A stretch of 64,000 nt of DNA from Spirochaetales bacterium (GTDB lineage: Bacteria; Spirochaetota; Spirochaetia; DSM-27196; Alkalispirochaetaceae), in assembly GCA_028282545.1 (NCBI GenBank), contig JANQHT010000018.1, positions 1-64,000 on the forward strand, given 5' to 3'. The number at the start of each line of letters is the position of its first letter. Positions within the stretch are counted from its first letter, which is position 1. The notes beneath the pieces were generated by a model. The model searched no databases. It had not been told where the DNA came from and was given only the letters and a program-made list of their open reading frames with translations. The position numbers and the translations under genes were made by a program. Positions 18,144 to 26,767 of this stretch are shown here, one piece after another.

Positions 18144-19499
18144 GTGTCGGATAGTGCAAATCTGGTCGGATTAGCCGGCGAAAACCGGTACAGACAAGCG
18201 GAACTCGCCAACCAGGCGCAGGAACTGGTCAACAAGGACCAGGGTATCTCGCTTCTCGAACGCGCAGCGGAACGACGGAAGAAGGACAGCAAGTTCCGAA
18301 GTTTCTGGGAGAAAACGAAGACATTCTGGGAGTGGTTCCGCGGCAACGAGCTCATTCGGTACGCGCGCTGGGCGATCGTTATCCTCCTCATCTCTGCAAT
18401 AGCGCAGACCTTTGTAGAATGGGACACTTTTTCGGCAAGCGTGGCCGGTCACCTTGGAAAGGACGATGCAACCCGGGGAGAGACGTTCTTTCACGCCTTC
18501 TGGTGGTCGGTGGTTACCTTCACCACGGTAGGGTACGGCGATGTCAGCCCCACGTCGCCGCTCGGCAAATCACTGGCGATGGTGATGATGCTGGTCAACT
18601 TGGGGTTGGTTACCGTCCTGAGCGGTACCATCGCATCGGTCTTGGTTGCCCGACGTCTGCAGGGAGGCACGAAGTTGGACGCAGAAAAATACAATCAGCA
18701 CCTGGTGATCTGTGGCTGGAACCACATGGTAAAAGAGATCCTCGAGATGATTGCGGGCGCGCACCCGACGAACAACCTCATCGTCCTCGTAAACGAAGCG
18801 GATGAAGACCAGGTCAGTCGCGTCGCGGCGGAATTCAAGGCACTGGACGTAACCCACATCAGCGGGAACTTTACCGAGGAATCGGTACTTCGCAGCGCCT
18901 TTGTGGACCAATCGCGCATGTGCCTTATCCTTCCCGACACGAGCAAGCTCGGCTCCGGTGAGGCGCCGGACGAGCAGCGCACGATCCTTGCGACGCTCAC
19001 CGCCAAGGGCATCTCGGAGGAACTCTTTGTGGTCGCCCACGTTCTCGAGGAAGGGACGGTGCCGCACCTAAAGCGCGCCAACGCAAACGACGTTGTCTTT
19101 GTCGATCCGCACGTGCCCTTTATGCTGGCGAACCACGCCGTCCGGCCGGGCGTACCGCAGTTGTTGCGGATGCTTGTTGAGGAGTCGGCCGACGCTGAGC
19201 ACGCGCTTTCGGTCACCACGGTACCGGAGGAACTGGCCGGTCAACGACACGACATGGTCTCGGCCTTCTACCGGGCGACGCACCAATGGACGGTCCTGGG
19301 CTACGCCTTTTCCCAAGCCGGGTTTGACCTGGAAAAACAGATGGCCGAATCCGGAAGCCCGCTCATCCGAGCCATGATCAAGGAACAACTCGAAGATGCG
19401 GGTATCAAGCTCTCAATGGACGAACAGGTAGCGATTACGCTCAACCCGGCCGACGAGTTCGTTGTCGAGTCGGGGTACAACGCCGTCGTGCTTACGTGA
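18144..19499 (+). CDS. Two-helix K+ channel with RCK/TrkA-N domain
   Basis: 451 residues. A helical cytoplasmic N-terminus is followed by one membrane helix (about 77-92), a pore loop with the selectivity filter TTVGYGD (about 130), and a second helix. From about 180 there is a TrkA-N/RCK Rossmann domain starting HLVICGWNHMVKEIL, then a C-terminal regulatory part. The layout is that of MthK/Kch-like channels. The RCK Gly motif is GWNHM rather than the classic GxGxxG, so nucleotide binding may be altered. The next gene, 10 bases after the stop, encodes a cyclic-nucleotide-binding domain, suggesting a partner that gates or reports on the channel. Confidence 0.9.
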   Translation: MSDSANLVGLAGENRYRQAELANQAQELVNKDQGISLLERAAERRKKDSKFRSFWEKTKTFWEWFRGNELIRYARWAIVILLISAIAQTFVEWDTFSASVAGHLGKDDATRGETFFHAFWWSVVTFTTVGYGDVSPTSPLGKSLAMVMMLVNLGLVTVLSGTIASVLVARRLQGGTKLDAEKYNQHLVICGWNHMVKEILEMIAGAHPTNNLIVLVNEADEDQVSRVAAEFKALDVTHISGNFTEESVLRSAFVDQSRMCLILPDTSKLGSGEAPDEQRTILATLTAKGISEELFVVAHVLEEGTVPHLKRANANDVVFVDPHVPFMLANHAVRPGVPQLLRMLVEESADAEHALSVTTVPEELAGQRHDMVSAFYRATHQWTVLGYAFSQAGFDLEKQMAESGSPLIRAMIKEQLEDAGIKLSMDEQVAITLNPADEFVVESGYNAVVLT

Positions 19500-19509
19500 G
19501 GAGAGGTGT

Positions 19510-20097
19510 ATGGCAACAAAGAGCGACGTCAAGATAGACGCCGACGCGATTTCGCGGATCAACCTCTTCCAGGGCCTCTCCGAAACGCAGTGCGCGGCGA
19601 TCGCACAGGCCGTTGAACAAACCACGTACAGTCCCCACGGCATCATTCTCAACGAGGGCGACCAGGGCGACACGATGATCCTGGTGTTCCAGGGGCAGGT
19701 GGAGGTCACCAAACGCGTCCTCATCCGGACGTCGAGCGGGATCAGTGAATCGAAAAAGGCGATCATCCGCCTGGAGACGACCAATCCGCCGCCTGAGGAG
19801 GATCCCGTCACGGTACCGACGGTCCACGTTGTCAAGATTCCCGCCTTTGGTGTGGGTGAGTTCTCGCTCGTTGCGGAAAACGCGATTCGGACGGCGACGG
19901 TCGTGGCGATGACCCCGATCCAGGCGGGAATCATCACAATCGACGCATTCAACAAGCTCGCGGAGGAAGACCCGACGATCGCCGCCCCGGTTTTCCGGGA
20001 AGTGGCGAAATCGGCGGTTCAGAACCTCGCCACGGCGACCCAGGATATCTCGAACCTTACACAGGCGTTCTTCTTCGCCCTCTCGACGGGAAACTGA
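19510..20097 (+). CDS. Stand-alone cyclic-nucleotide-binding domain protein
   Basis: 195 residues, essentially one Crp-like cNMP-binding fold: NLFQGLSETQCAAIAQ, ILNEGDQGDTMILVFQGQVEV, and a core ending FGVGEFSLVAENAIRTATVVA. There is no DNA-binding domain. An insertion of about 35 residues (SSGISESKKAI to VPTVHV) separates two halves of the beta roll. GEFSL plus RTATV correspond to the phosphate-binding cassette. ATG 19510 has GAGGAGAG upstream; an earlier in-frame start would run into the channel gene. Co-transcription with the K+ channel suggests the two work together. Ligand identity is unknown. Confidence 0.82.
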   Translation: MATKSDVKIDADAISRINLFQGLSETQCAAIAQAVEQTTYSPHGIILNEGDQGDTMILVFQGQVEVTKRVLIRTSSGISESKKAIIRLETTNPPPEEDPVTVPTVHVVKIPAFGVGEFSLVAENAIRTATVVAMTPIQAGIITIDAFNKLAEEDPTIAAPVFREVAKSAVQNLATATQDISNLTQAFFFALSTGN

Positions 20098-20105
20098 CCG
20101 CGCCT

Positions 20106-20180
20106 GGCAATTCTCAGTATAGCCGGAGGGCGGCGAGCCCTCCGACGACTGTGTCTATGGCAAACGACAAGCAGTTCGGA
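20106..20180. repeat. Dispersed structured repeat, copy 2 (left part only)
   Basis: It carries the conserved GCAATTCTCAGTAT start, the small hairpin CGGAGGGC-loop-GCCCTCCG, the GTGTCTATGGCAAACGACAA spacer, and the beginning of the outer arm (AGCAGTTCGG). The rest of the element is absent. The hairpin lies just past the stop of the cNMP protein and could act as a terminator. Confidence 0.65.
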
Positions 20181-20207
20181 CGTAGGCATCGGTGCACCCT
20201 TTTGTGG

Positions 20208-20213
20208 TAGATT
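20208..20213 (+). promoter_or_regulatory. -10 box (TAGATT) for the GAF-GGDEF gene
   Basis: TAGATT ends seven bases before ATG 20221. No convincing -35 is visible. It fits the leaderless spacing seen at other operon starts. Confidence 0.4.
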
Positions 20214-20220
20214 GGCCGCC

Positions 20221-21288
20221 ATGGAAGGCCCGACCGACGACACATCCGATGTGGAAGAGTTCGTTCGACTCGATTTTTTTACGGAGATCGGCAAGGCGAT
20301 AGCCGCGGCAAACTCCCTGCAAGGCACCATGAAACAGGTCATGTATCACATCGGGCGAGTGTTTGCACCGGAACACTGGTCTCTAATGTTGCGCGACCAG
20401 AAGAGTGGTGAACTCACGTTCCACCTGGTAACGGGGAGCGCGGCGAACCAGCTTATCGGAAAAAAGCTCGCCCGCGGGACCGGGGTCGCCGGTTGGATCG
20501 CAGAGAACGGGCTGCCGCTGATCGTTGCCGACGTTACGACGGACAAACGCTTCGACCCGCAGATGGATCGTATTGCCAACTTCGAGACGAAATCGATCAT
20601 CGGCGTGCCCCTGGTCAATCGTGACCGCGTTTTTGGCGTGATCGAACTTATTAACAAGATCAACGGCAAAGCCTTCACACCGCTCGAGTTGAAAATCCTC
20701 ACGGTAATAGCCGATTTCGCAGCCATTGCGATTGAAAAATCGTACTACTTTCGGGCGCTCCGAGCCGTCGCGCTGTTGGACCCGCTAACCAACCTCTACA
20801 ACCGTCGCATCGTGACGCGGTACCTGACACGCGAACGCGATCGCGTTATCCGCCATGGAACGCGCTTCTCGGTGTTGCTTCTGGATGTCAACGACTTCAA
20901 ATCGATCAACGACACCTACGGTCACGTTGTAGGAGACACCGTCCTGCGAACCGTCGCCGAGATAATCAAAGAGTCGGTGAGAAAAATCGATATCGTCGCG
21001 CGATACGGCGGGGACGAGTTCCTTGTGCTGCTGACCGACTCGGGAATCGAGGCTGCAGACGCGGCACGGGCGCGAATTCTCGAGAATCTGGCGGAGTACA
21101 ACCTCGAGGCAAATCCCAAGATCAAATGCAGTATAGGTACACACGAAGCGGATAGCCAAAACGTCGACAACATACTCGAGTTGGTCGACCAGGCGATGTA
21201 CCGAGACAAGGCGAGGCACGAAGACCCGGAAGCCTCGTACGGAGACATGCTCGGTCATCTTGACGAGTTTATCGAATCGGACGATTGA
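20221..21288 (+). CDS. GAF-GGDEF diguanylate cyclase
   Basis: 355 residues: a GAF domain at about 20-170 (GTGVAGWIAENGLPLIV, SIIGVPLVNRDRVFGVIEL) followed by a GGDEF domain with DPLTNLYNRR, DVNDFKSINDTYGH and RYGGDEFLV. RKID stands five residues before GGDEF, so an intact inhibitory I-site is present, unlike the first cyclase in the window. It is soluble, so the GAF domain probably senses a cytoplasmic ligand or redox signal. It sits alone after the channel operon. Confidence 0.92.
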   Translation: MEGPTDDTSDVEEFVRLDFFTEIGKAIAAANSLQGTMKQVMYHIGRVFAPEHWSLMLRDQKSGELTFHLVTGSAANQLIGKKLARGTGVAGWIAENGLPLIVADVTTDKRFDPQMDRIANFETKSIIGVPLVNRDRVFGVIELINKINGKAFTPLELKILTVIADFAAIAIEKSYYFRALRAVALLDPLTNLYNRRIVTRYLTRERDRVIRHGTRFSVLLLDVNDFKSINDTYGHVVGDTVLRTVAEIIKESVRKIDIVARYGGDEFLVLLTDSGIEAADAARARILENLAEYNLEANPKIKCSIGTHEADSQNVDNILELVDQAMYRDKARHEDPEASYGDMLGHLDEFIESDD

Positions 21289-21309
21289 TCCGGCCCACCT
21301 CGATCGGCT

Positions 21310-22521
21310 CTATCCTGTGAGCGTCTCGTACAAAGCGAGCGTCTTTTCAGCGATTGCCCGCCAACTGAAGTGTTTCTGCGCGCGTTCACGCCCCGCCTCC
21401 CCGTACGTTCGCGCGAGGTCCGAGTCGAGGGCCACACGATTGATCGACTCCGCCAACGCCCCGGCGAACGCCTCCGGGTCCGCCGGATCAAACGTTCCCG
21501 GTCGTAGTGCCGGATCAACCAGTTCACCCGTTTCACCGGGGACAACCACCTCCGGAATGCCACCCACCGCCGACGCCACAACCGCGGTCCGGCACGCCAT
21601 TGCCTCCAGGTTGATGATGCCAAACGGCTCGTACACGGAGGGACACACAAAAACCGCCGCGTTCGAATAGAACTCGATCGCTTCTGCGCGCGGAACCATA
21701 TCCTCCACCCAGATGACGCCGTCCCGGTGGCTTCGCGCCGCTTCCACGCTCGCTTTCATCTCCGTTGCGATTTCCGGCGTATCCGGCGCGCCCGCCAGGA
21801 GGACAACCTGGATACCCGGGTCAATAAGACGGATCGCGTTCACCAGGTGAATGATGCCTTTCTGGCGCGTGATCCGACCGACAAAGAGGGCATAGGGCCG
21901 CGACGGATCAACGCCGTGACGTTTTATCGATACCGTCTCCGAGACGGGTCGGTACTCGTCCAGGTCGATGCCGTTGTGGATCACGTGTAGACGCGATGGA
22001 TCAACGGCAAAATTCTCGCGAACGTCCCGCTCCGTTTCCCGGGAGACCGCGATGACCGCGTCGGCGCTCTCTATCGCCGTCTTCTCGATCCAGGAACTCA
22101 GATGGTACGCATTCCCCAGTTGTTCTTCTTTCCACGGTCGGAGCGGTTCCAGCGAGTGAGTCGTCAAAACAAACGGTACGCCCCAGAGCTGTCGCGCGAG
22201 AAAACCGCCCATCTGCGTATACCACGTGTGGCAGTGGACAACGTCCGCGTCCATGTGATCCTTTGCCATGGCAAGGCTGCGGGAGTAGGCGCCCAGGGCG
22301 CTGACAAAGCGGGAATCCGTGTTGGACGCGAGTTCATCCCAGGCCCGGTAACCGTGGACCGACAAGGGCCCTACCTGCACATCCTGGTCGCCGAAACACC
22401 GGACGTCGACCTCGACAAAATCGGCGAGGGCCCGACTCAGATACTCCACGTGGACCCCGGCGCCGCCGTACACGTTCGGCGGATACTCGTTGGTAAAGAG
22501 CGCAACCTTGTTGATTCCCAT
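21310..22521 (-). CDS. GT4 glycosyltransferase, GlgM/actinobacterial glycogen-synthase type
   Basis: 403 residues, GT-B fold: FTNEYPPNVYGGAGVHVEYL at 9-28, HCHTWYTQMGG, VIHNGIDLDEY, LFVGRITRQKGI, and the donor-binding EPFGIINLEAMACR. It resembles the family once annotated as corynebacterial GlgA, now GlgM, which makes alpha-maltose-1-phosphate from ADP-glucose; direct glycogen synthase activity is the alternative. ATG 22521 has GGGGAGG nearby. TTGACA lies about 50 bases upstream, so this gene has an ordinary leader. No other glycogen gene is adjacent. Confidence 0.82.
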   Translation of the reverse strand: MGINKVALFTNEYPPNVYGGAGVHVEYLSRALADFVEVDVRCFGDQDVQVGPLSVHGYRAWDELASNTDSRFVSALGAYSRSLAMAKDHMDADVVHCHTWYTQMGGFLARQLWGVPFVLTTHSLEPLRPWKEEQLGNAYHLSSWIEKTAIESADAVIAVSRETERDVRENFAVDPSRLHVIHNGIDLDEYRPVSETVSIKRHGVDPSRPYALFVGRITRQKGIIHLVNAIRLIDPGIQVVLLAGAPDTPEIATEMKASVEAARSHRDGVIWVEDMVPRAEAIEFYSNAAVFVCPSVYEPFGIINLEAMACRTAVVASAVGGIPEVVVPGETGELVDPALRPGTFDPADPEAFAGALAESINRVALDSDLARTYGEAGRERAQKHFSWRAIAEKTLALYETLTG

Positions 22522-22614
22522 AAGACCTCCCCTGCTACCGTCACCCGAGCGTGCCGCTCTGTCAAGGAAAAAACGTGAAGAGCGAGCCCTGCAGGTAGAA
22601 AACGGGCGTATCGG

Positions 22615-24270
22615 CTACGCCTGTGATCGGTTAAAGGCGCTCACCAGGGCGCTGATCCCGGCGGTGTCGATATTGGAGTGAATCCCGGTTCCCCAGAATT
22701 TCCGTCCCCCGTGCCGCTCGATTTGTACATAGGCAACCGCCTCTGTGTCGGCCCCGGTACCGATGGCGTGCTCGTGAAAGTCCGTCAGGTCAAAGTCTTT
22801 CCAGCCCTGCTCCTCCAGGGCGTGAACAAAGGCGCTGATAGGACCGTTCCCGATCCCCGTGATGACCACTTCTTTTCCATCCATCTTCACGGTTGCCCTG
22901 CACGAGAGGCGGCTCTCACCGTTCTCGACGTACGCGAAGGAAGTCCTGGCGACTTCCAGGGGCGTCCGCAATTGGATGAACTCCCGGTTGAACGCTTCGT
23001 AGATCTCGTGGTTGGTGAGTTCCCGTCCCTGTTCGTCGGCGATCCGGTTGATCATCTCGCCCACCTGGGGATGCATCGATTTCGGGAGTTCGAACCCGAA
23101 ATCGCGGGACATCACGTAAGCGACGCCGCCCTTCCCGCTCTGGCTGTTGATCCGGACGATTGCGTCGTAGGTACGCCCGATGTCCTGCGGATCAATGTGC
23201 AGATACGGGACTTCCCAGCGCACATCGCGATCGTCGGAACGGCGGTCCATGCCCTTTTTGATCGCATCTTGGTGGGATCCGGAAAAGGCGGTGAAGACCA
23301 GTTCTCCGGAATAGGGCTGTCGCGCCGGGACGGTCATTCGCGTTGTCCGTTCGTACACGCGCCGAATCCGGGGAAGATCCGTGAAGTCGAGTCCGGGGTC
23401 GATACCGTCGGCCATCCGGTTGAGCGCCACCGTCACGATGTCGAGGTTTCCCGTGCGCTCGCCGTTCCCGAAGAGCGTTCCCTCCACGCGTTCCCCGCCG
23501 GCCATCAAGCCCAGCTCCGTGGCGGCCACGCCGGTACCACGATCGTTGTGCGTGTGGAGACTGATGATGGCGCTGTCGCGGCGACTCATATTCCGGCAGA
23601 ACCACTCGATCTGGTCGGCGTGCTTGTAGAACGGTATCCACTCGACGGTGTCGGGGAGGTTGAGAATGATCTTCTCCTCCCTGGTAGGCCCCCACTCATC
23701 CATGACCGCCTCGCATACTTCCAGGGCGAAGTCGGTTTCCGTGTCGGAAAAGCTCTCCGGCGAGTACTCGAATCGCACGTTTGAACCGGTCAACGTGGGA
23801 ACGAGTGATTTCACCAGGCGCGTTCCGTCCACTGCAATCTGCTTGATCTGGACGCGCTCCATGCCGAAGGTGACCTTTCGCTGCAGTGCCGACGTCGAGT
23901 TGTACATGTGGATGATAACGTTCGGGGCACCGCGGACGCTTTCGAAGGTTCGCTCGATGAGGTGATCCCGCGCCTGGGTCAGTACCTGAATGTACACGTC
24001 ATCGGGAACGATCTTATCGTCGATCAGGCGCCGGACGAAGTCGAACTCGATCTGTGAGGCCGACGGGAACCCCACTTCGATCTCCTTGAACCCGATCGCC
24101 ACCAGGAGTTCGAACATCTCGAGCTTCTCCTTGACGCTCATGGGGATCGCCAGCGCCTGGTTCCCGTCCCGCAGGTCCACGCTGCACCAGGTGGGCGCGG
24201 ACGTGATCGCTTGATGCGGCCACTGCCGGTCAGGAAGATCGACCGTATGAAAGGGTTCGTACTTCGCCAT
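22615..24270 (-). CDS. leuA: 2-Isopropylmalate synthase (LeuA2 type)
   Basis: 551 residues. The DRE-TIM catalytic part shows CSVDLRDGNQAL near 33 and the metal-binding HTHNDRG around 240. A C-terminal LeuA dimerisation and leucine-binding domain follows (about 425-551, RLSCRATVKMDGKEVVITGIGNGP). It condenses acetyl-CoA with 2-oxoisovalerate, the first committed step of leucine synthesis. ATG 24270 has GGAGGAG before it. The gene is preceded by a Leu-rich leader peptide and a terminator hairpin, so it is controlled by transcription attenuation. No other leu gene is nearby. Confidence 0.95.
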   Translation of the reverse strand: MAKYEPFHTVDLPDRQWPHQAITSAPTWCSVDLRDGNQALAIPMSVKEKLEMFELLVAIGFKEIEVGFPSASQIEFDFVRRLIDDKIVPDDVYIQVLTQARDHLIERTFESVRGAPNVIIHMYNSTSALQRKVTFGMERVQIKQIAVDGTRLVKSLVPTLTGSNVRFEYSPESFSDTETDFALEVCEAVMDEWGPTREEKIILNLPDTVEWIPFYKHADQIEWFCRNMSRRDSAIISLHTHNDRGTGVAATELGLMAGGERVEGTLFGNGERTGNLDIVTVALNRMADGIDPGLDFTDLPRIRRVYERTTRMTVPARQPYSGELVFTAFSGSHQDAIKKGMDRRSDDRDVRWEVPYLHIDPQDIGRTYDAIVRINSQSGKGGVAYVMSRDFGFELPKSMHPQVGEMINRIADEQGRELTNHEIYEAFNREFIQLRTPLEVARTSFAYVENGESRLSCRATVKMDGKEVVITGIGNGPISAFVHALEEQGWKDFDLTDFHEHAIGTGADTEAVAYVQIERHGGRKFWGTGIHSNIDTAGISALVSAFNRSQA

Positions 24271-24284
24271 TGTTCTCCTCCTAC

Positions 24285-24321
24285 AAAAAAAGCCCGCTAC
24301 CGAGGGTTCTCGATAGCGGGC
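24285..24321 (-). terminator. Attenuator terminator of leuA
   Basis: On the minus strand a 13-bp stem (GCCCGCTATCGAG paired with CTCGGTAGCGGGC, one wobble pair) with a short AACC loop is followed by seven T residues. It lies between the leader peptide and leuA and ends about 15 bases before the ATG. It is the classic attenuator position. GC-rich stems between 24322 and 24348 could supply the competing antiterminator. Confidence 0.85.
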
Positions 24322-24347
24322 ATCTGCCGCCTTGGAAGGCCGGCGAA

Positions 24348-24455
24348 TCAACGCCGGGGCCGTTCCCCGAAATCCCCCGATTTCGCTCTCCCATCGAGAG
24401 CGAGGAGTAGATCGAGAAGAAGCCCCAGTCCGTTGCGGCCGTTGGATTTCACCAT
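24348..24455 (-). CDS. leuL: Leucine leader peptide (attenuation)
   Basis: A 35-residue ORF reads MVKSNGRNGLGLLLDLLLALDG and continues to a TGA at 24348-24350. Residues 10-20 contain eight Leu codons (CTG, CTT, CTT, CTC, CTA, CTC, CTC, CTC). The stop comes about 25 bases before the attenuator stem. A ribosome stalling on these codons when Leu-tRNA is scarce would favour an antiterminator and let leuA be transcribed. The promoter places +1 at or next to the ATG, so the peptide is probably translated from a leaderless mRNA. It is too short for usual gene callers. Confidence 0.85.
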   Translation of the reverse strand: MVKSNGRNGLGLLLDLLLALDGRAKSGDFGERPRR

Positions 24456-24462
24456 CGAGGAT

Positions 24463-24491
24463 ACATTAGTCGGCCACCGACCGATTGTCAA
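24463..24491 (-). promoter_or_regulatory. leuL-leuA promoter
   Basis: A consensus -35 TTGACA (24486-24491), an exact 17-base spacer, and TAATGT (24463-24468), all on the minus strand. Seven bases remain before the leader-peptide ATG, so there is no room for a Shine-Dalgarno. Confidence 0.75.
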
Positions 24492-24563
24492 GTACTTTCA
24501 CCGGTACGCAACCGCATCTTTCAAACGTGCCTTGCCGACTACCGGACGCGCCGGCCGAGATTC

Positions 24564-25253
24564 TCAGGCGGAAGCGAGGCGCCCGGCAAACGAGATGCAA
24601 TGCTCGATGTCCCAGAGCGTTGCGGCGGGACCGTGGTAGCCCTGGGCTTCGATCGCCTCATTTACCCGTTCCAGGAGGCGTTTCGCATCGCGTCGAACGA
24701 GATCACCCAGGCCTTTTACGCCCGCTTCAATGAAGAGGCGCGCGAAGACGGGACCCACGCCGTTGATACGGACAAGGTCGGTCATGACGAGCAGCTCGCG
24801 AAGATCGTCCGGTTCCACGCCGATCGATTCCGATAGGGCGTGGTCCGACGCGGCCGCCTGTCGCGCCTGGTATAGCTGTTTCGTCTGGGTGATGCCCTGT
24901 GCCTTTAGCGCCTTGAGAACGGCCGGCTGGACGCCCTCGAACCGCCCCAGCGCCACCGGTGCCGGGACGTATGAGCGCGCCTGCCGACCCAGGATGGTGA
25001 GGTACTCTTCGTCGATTCCCGTTTCACCCGCCAAGACAGTCAGTCGCTTTTTGGTCTTGAGCGCGTCAACCAGGTCGGCAAGTGTCGAGATACCGCGATC
25101 TTCGAGAGTCTTCCGGCGACTCTCCTTTTCCTGGAGGAGGATGTGTCGTCCAGGCGAGATGTTGCCGTCAAAGAGGGTGTCGTAAAACTCCGATAGGGGG
25201 ATCTTTGCCAAATCAAGATGGTACGTGGTAGCCACGGTTCCATGGTACCACAC
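24564..25253 (-). CDS. Helix-hairpin-helix protein (DUF4332-like)
   Basis: 229 residues from GTG 25253, or 223 from GTG 25235; neither start has a clear ribosome site. The C-terminal half has the helix-hairpin-helix pattern of DUF4332 proteins, with two repeats: LVRINGVGPVFARLFIEAGVKGLGDL (about 160-185) and an earlier one around 45-60 (RGISTLADL). Such proteins may bind nucleic acid or pack helices, but no activity is established. It has no signal peptide. It is divergent from the CPBP gene, with 23 bases between. Confidence 0.7.
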   Translation of the reverse strand: MWYHGTVATTYHLDLAKIPLSEFYDTLFDGNISPGRHILLQEKESRRKTLEDRGISTLADLVDALKTKKRLTVLAGETGIDEEYLTILGRQARSYVPAPVALGRFEGVQPAVLKALKAQGITQTKQLYQARQAAASDHALSESIGVEPDDLRELLVMTDLVRINGVGPVFARLFIEAGVKGLGDLVRRDAKRLLERVNEAIEAQGYHGPAATLWDIEHCISFAGRLASA

Positions 25254-25261
25254 CCAGGTGG

Positions 25262-25267
25262 TAGACT
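25262..25267 (+). promoter_or_regulatory. -10 box (TAGACT) for the CPBP gene
   Basis: TAGACT ends nine bases before ATG 25277. The -35 is weak (TTCCAT at the expected distance). Confidence 0.35.
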
Positions 25268-25276
25268 ACGCGAAAA

Positions 25277-26014
25277 ATGGGGCTGGAAGTCGTTTTTGCC
25301 TACCTGGAGCGTCTCGCGGTACCGCTTGTACTGACCGCGGCGGTCTTCGCTCTTATCCGGCCCGACCGTGACACTCGTGTCGTTCTCTACCTGGTAGTAT
25401 TTGTCCTTGTTCGCGACGCGATGACACCGGTTGGCCTCTGGTCCTTTGGAACGGAAGGGTTCTTCTGGTTGCGGTTTCACGGAACGCCGCTTGTCCTGAT
25501 AATCCTGGGGATCTCTTCGGCGACGATGGTGGCTGCGTTGTACCTGTTCGACACCGAAAACCGGAAGCGCCTGCCGCTTTTCCTGAAATCTCCCGTTGCG
25601 GGAATCGTCGCAGGAACCGTCGGAGCCGTCGTTGTCGTAGCACCGATAGCGGCGTTCTACCTCTCGGTACCGATCGAATCGCGGGGCGGACCCGTTCCAT
25701 CGTCGCTGCTTCCCGCCGTGGCGGCGATCGCGTTCCTCGGTAACTTCCTTGAGGAAGCGCTTTTCCGAGGATTGGTCCTCGATGTAGTCAGTGCAGGTCG
25801 CTCGCGCCTGCATGGCGGCGTTCTCTCCGGGGTCCTCTTTGCCTTCTGTCACATCTTCCTGGCCGCCACCGTCACCGACGTGGGTCTGCCCCTGCTCGCT
25901 TTCACGCTCTGGGAGGGGGTCATCGCGGGAATGGTCGCCGGCCGGTACGGCGTCGTGCCGGCAACCGCCACGCACGGCGGCGCGATTTTCCTGCTTTCCT
26001 CGGGGCTCTTGTAA
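25277..26014 (+). CDS. CPBP-family intramembrane metalloprotease
   Basis: 245 residues with about seven membrane helices. The CPBP (Abi/Rce1) motifs are present: FLEEALFRGLVLD around 156-168, with the EExxxR core, and FAFCHIFLA around 194-202 with the second-motif His; a third motif His occurs in ATATHGG near the end. It is probably a glutamic-type intramembrane protease or related hydrolase. The substrate is unknown. The gene stands alone. Confidence 0.82.
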   Translation: MGLEVVFAYLERLAVPLVLTAAVFALIRPDRDTRVVLYLVVFVLVRDAMTPVGLWSFGTEGFFWLRFHGTPLVLIILGISSATMVAALYLFDTENRKRLPLFLKSPVAGIVAGTVGAVVVVAPIAAFYLSVPIESRGGPVPSSLLPAVAAIAFLGNFLEEALFRGLVLDVVSAGRSRLHGGVLSGVLFAFCHIFLAATVTDVGLPLLAFTLWEGVIAGMVAGRYGVVPATATHGGAIFLLSSGLL

Positions 26015-26220
26015 GGGCAATCGCGGTACGCACGGAAGCGGTGATTCGTTTTGCCACGATTCCGTCCGGCAACCAATCGCAAAACGTGTCAAATCGATAC
26101 GATATCGCGCGTTACCTGCCGCCGGGACTGTGTCATTTTGCGACGGAAAATCGTCTCTCGACACCATGGCATCCGTTCATAAATCCATTTAATACAAAGA
26201 ATTATTCGGCAGTATAGACT

Positions 26221-26235
26221 TGGCACACCTGTTGC
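26221..26235 (+). promoter_or_regulatory. Sigma-54 promoter upstream of the hsp20 pair
   Basis: TGGCAC (26221-26226), five bases, and TTGC (26232-26235) match the -24/-12 consensus exactly, including spacing. It lies about 65 bases before the first hsp20 ATG. An AT-rich stretch (26180-26220) stands just upstream. The rest of 26015-26220 has no gene; it could hold enhancer sites for an activator, but I cannot identify one. Confidence 0.65.
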
Positions 26236-26300
26236 GTTCTGGTTAACGAAAACCAATCGGACCCGGAACCTCAATGAACAACGGGTCAAAGGAGCTGTGT

Positions 26301-26756
26301 ATGAAATATCGGATGAACGGAGGTGATCTGTGGCCGTTTCCTGAAATCGAGCGGCTTCGATCTCAGATCAACCAGATCCTCGATGAGGACTCCGGAGTGT
26401 GTTCGACCGGCCTCTTCGATCGATCGGCATCGCCCCGCCTCGACGTTGTCGAAACCGACGATGCGATCCTGGTGGCGTGCGATCTCCCCGGAGTGGCGGC
26501 GGACGACATCGAACTCGACGTGGTGAACAACGTCCTGACGATTCGCGGCGAAAAACGTCCCAGGAACGGAGTCGACGAGAACTACAAGAACTACCGTCGC
26601 GAAACGTGGTATGGGTCGTTCCAGCGCACAATCTCGCTCCCGGAGTCAATCGACGCGGACAACGTTTCGGCGGAACTCACCAACGGCGTGCTCTCGATTC
26701 ATATCGCCAAGCGGGAAGAACACAAACCGAAGCGCATCGGCATCAAGGTGAAGTAG
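26301..26756 (+). CDS. Small heat-shock protein, Hsp20/alpha-crystallin family
   Basis: 151 residues: a variable N-terminus of about 45, then the alpha-crystallin domain (PRLDVVETDDAILVACDLPG, VLTIRGEKR, ELTNGVLSIHIAKRE) and a short tail ending RIGIKVK with the IxI-type motif. It is an ATP-independent chaperone that holds unfolded proteins. ATG 26301 has AAAGGAG nine bases upstream and is preferred to ATG 26274. The second Hsp20 gene follows after 11 bases. Confidence 0.93.
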   Translation: MKYRMNGGDLWPFPEIERLRSQINQILDEDSGVCSTGLFDRSASPRLDVVETDDAILVACDLPGVAADDIELDVVNNVLTIRGEKRPRNGVDENYKNYRRETWYGSFQRTISLPESIDADNVSAELTNGVLSIHIAKREEHKPKRIGIKVK

Positions 26757-26767
26757 GGAGGAAGAAG

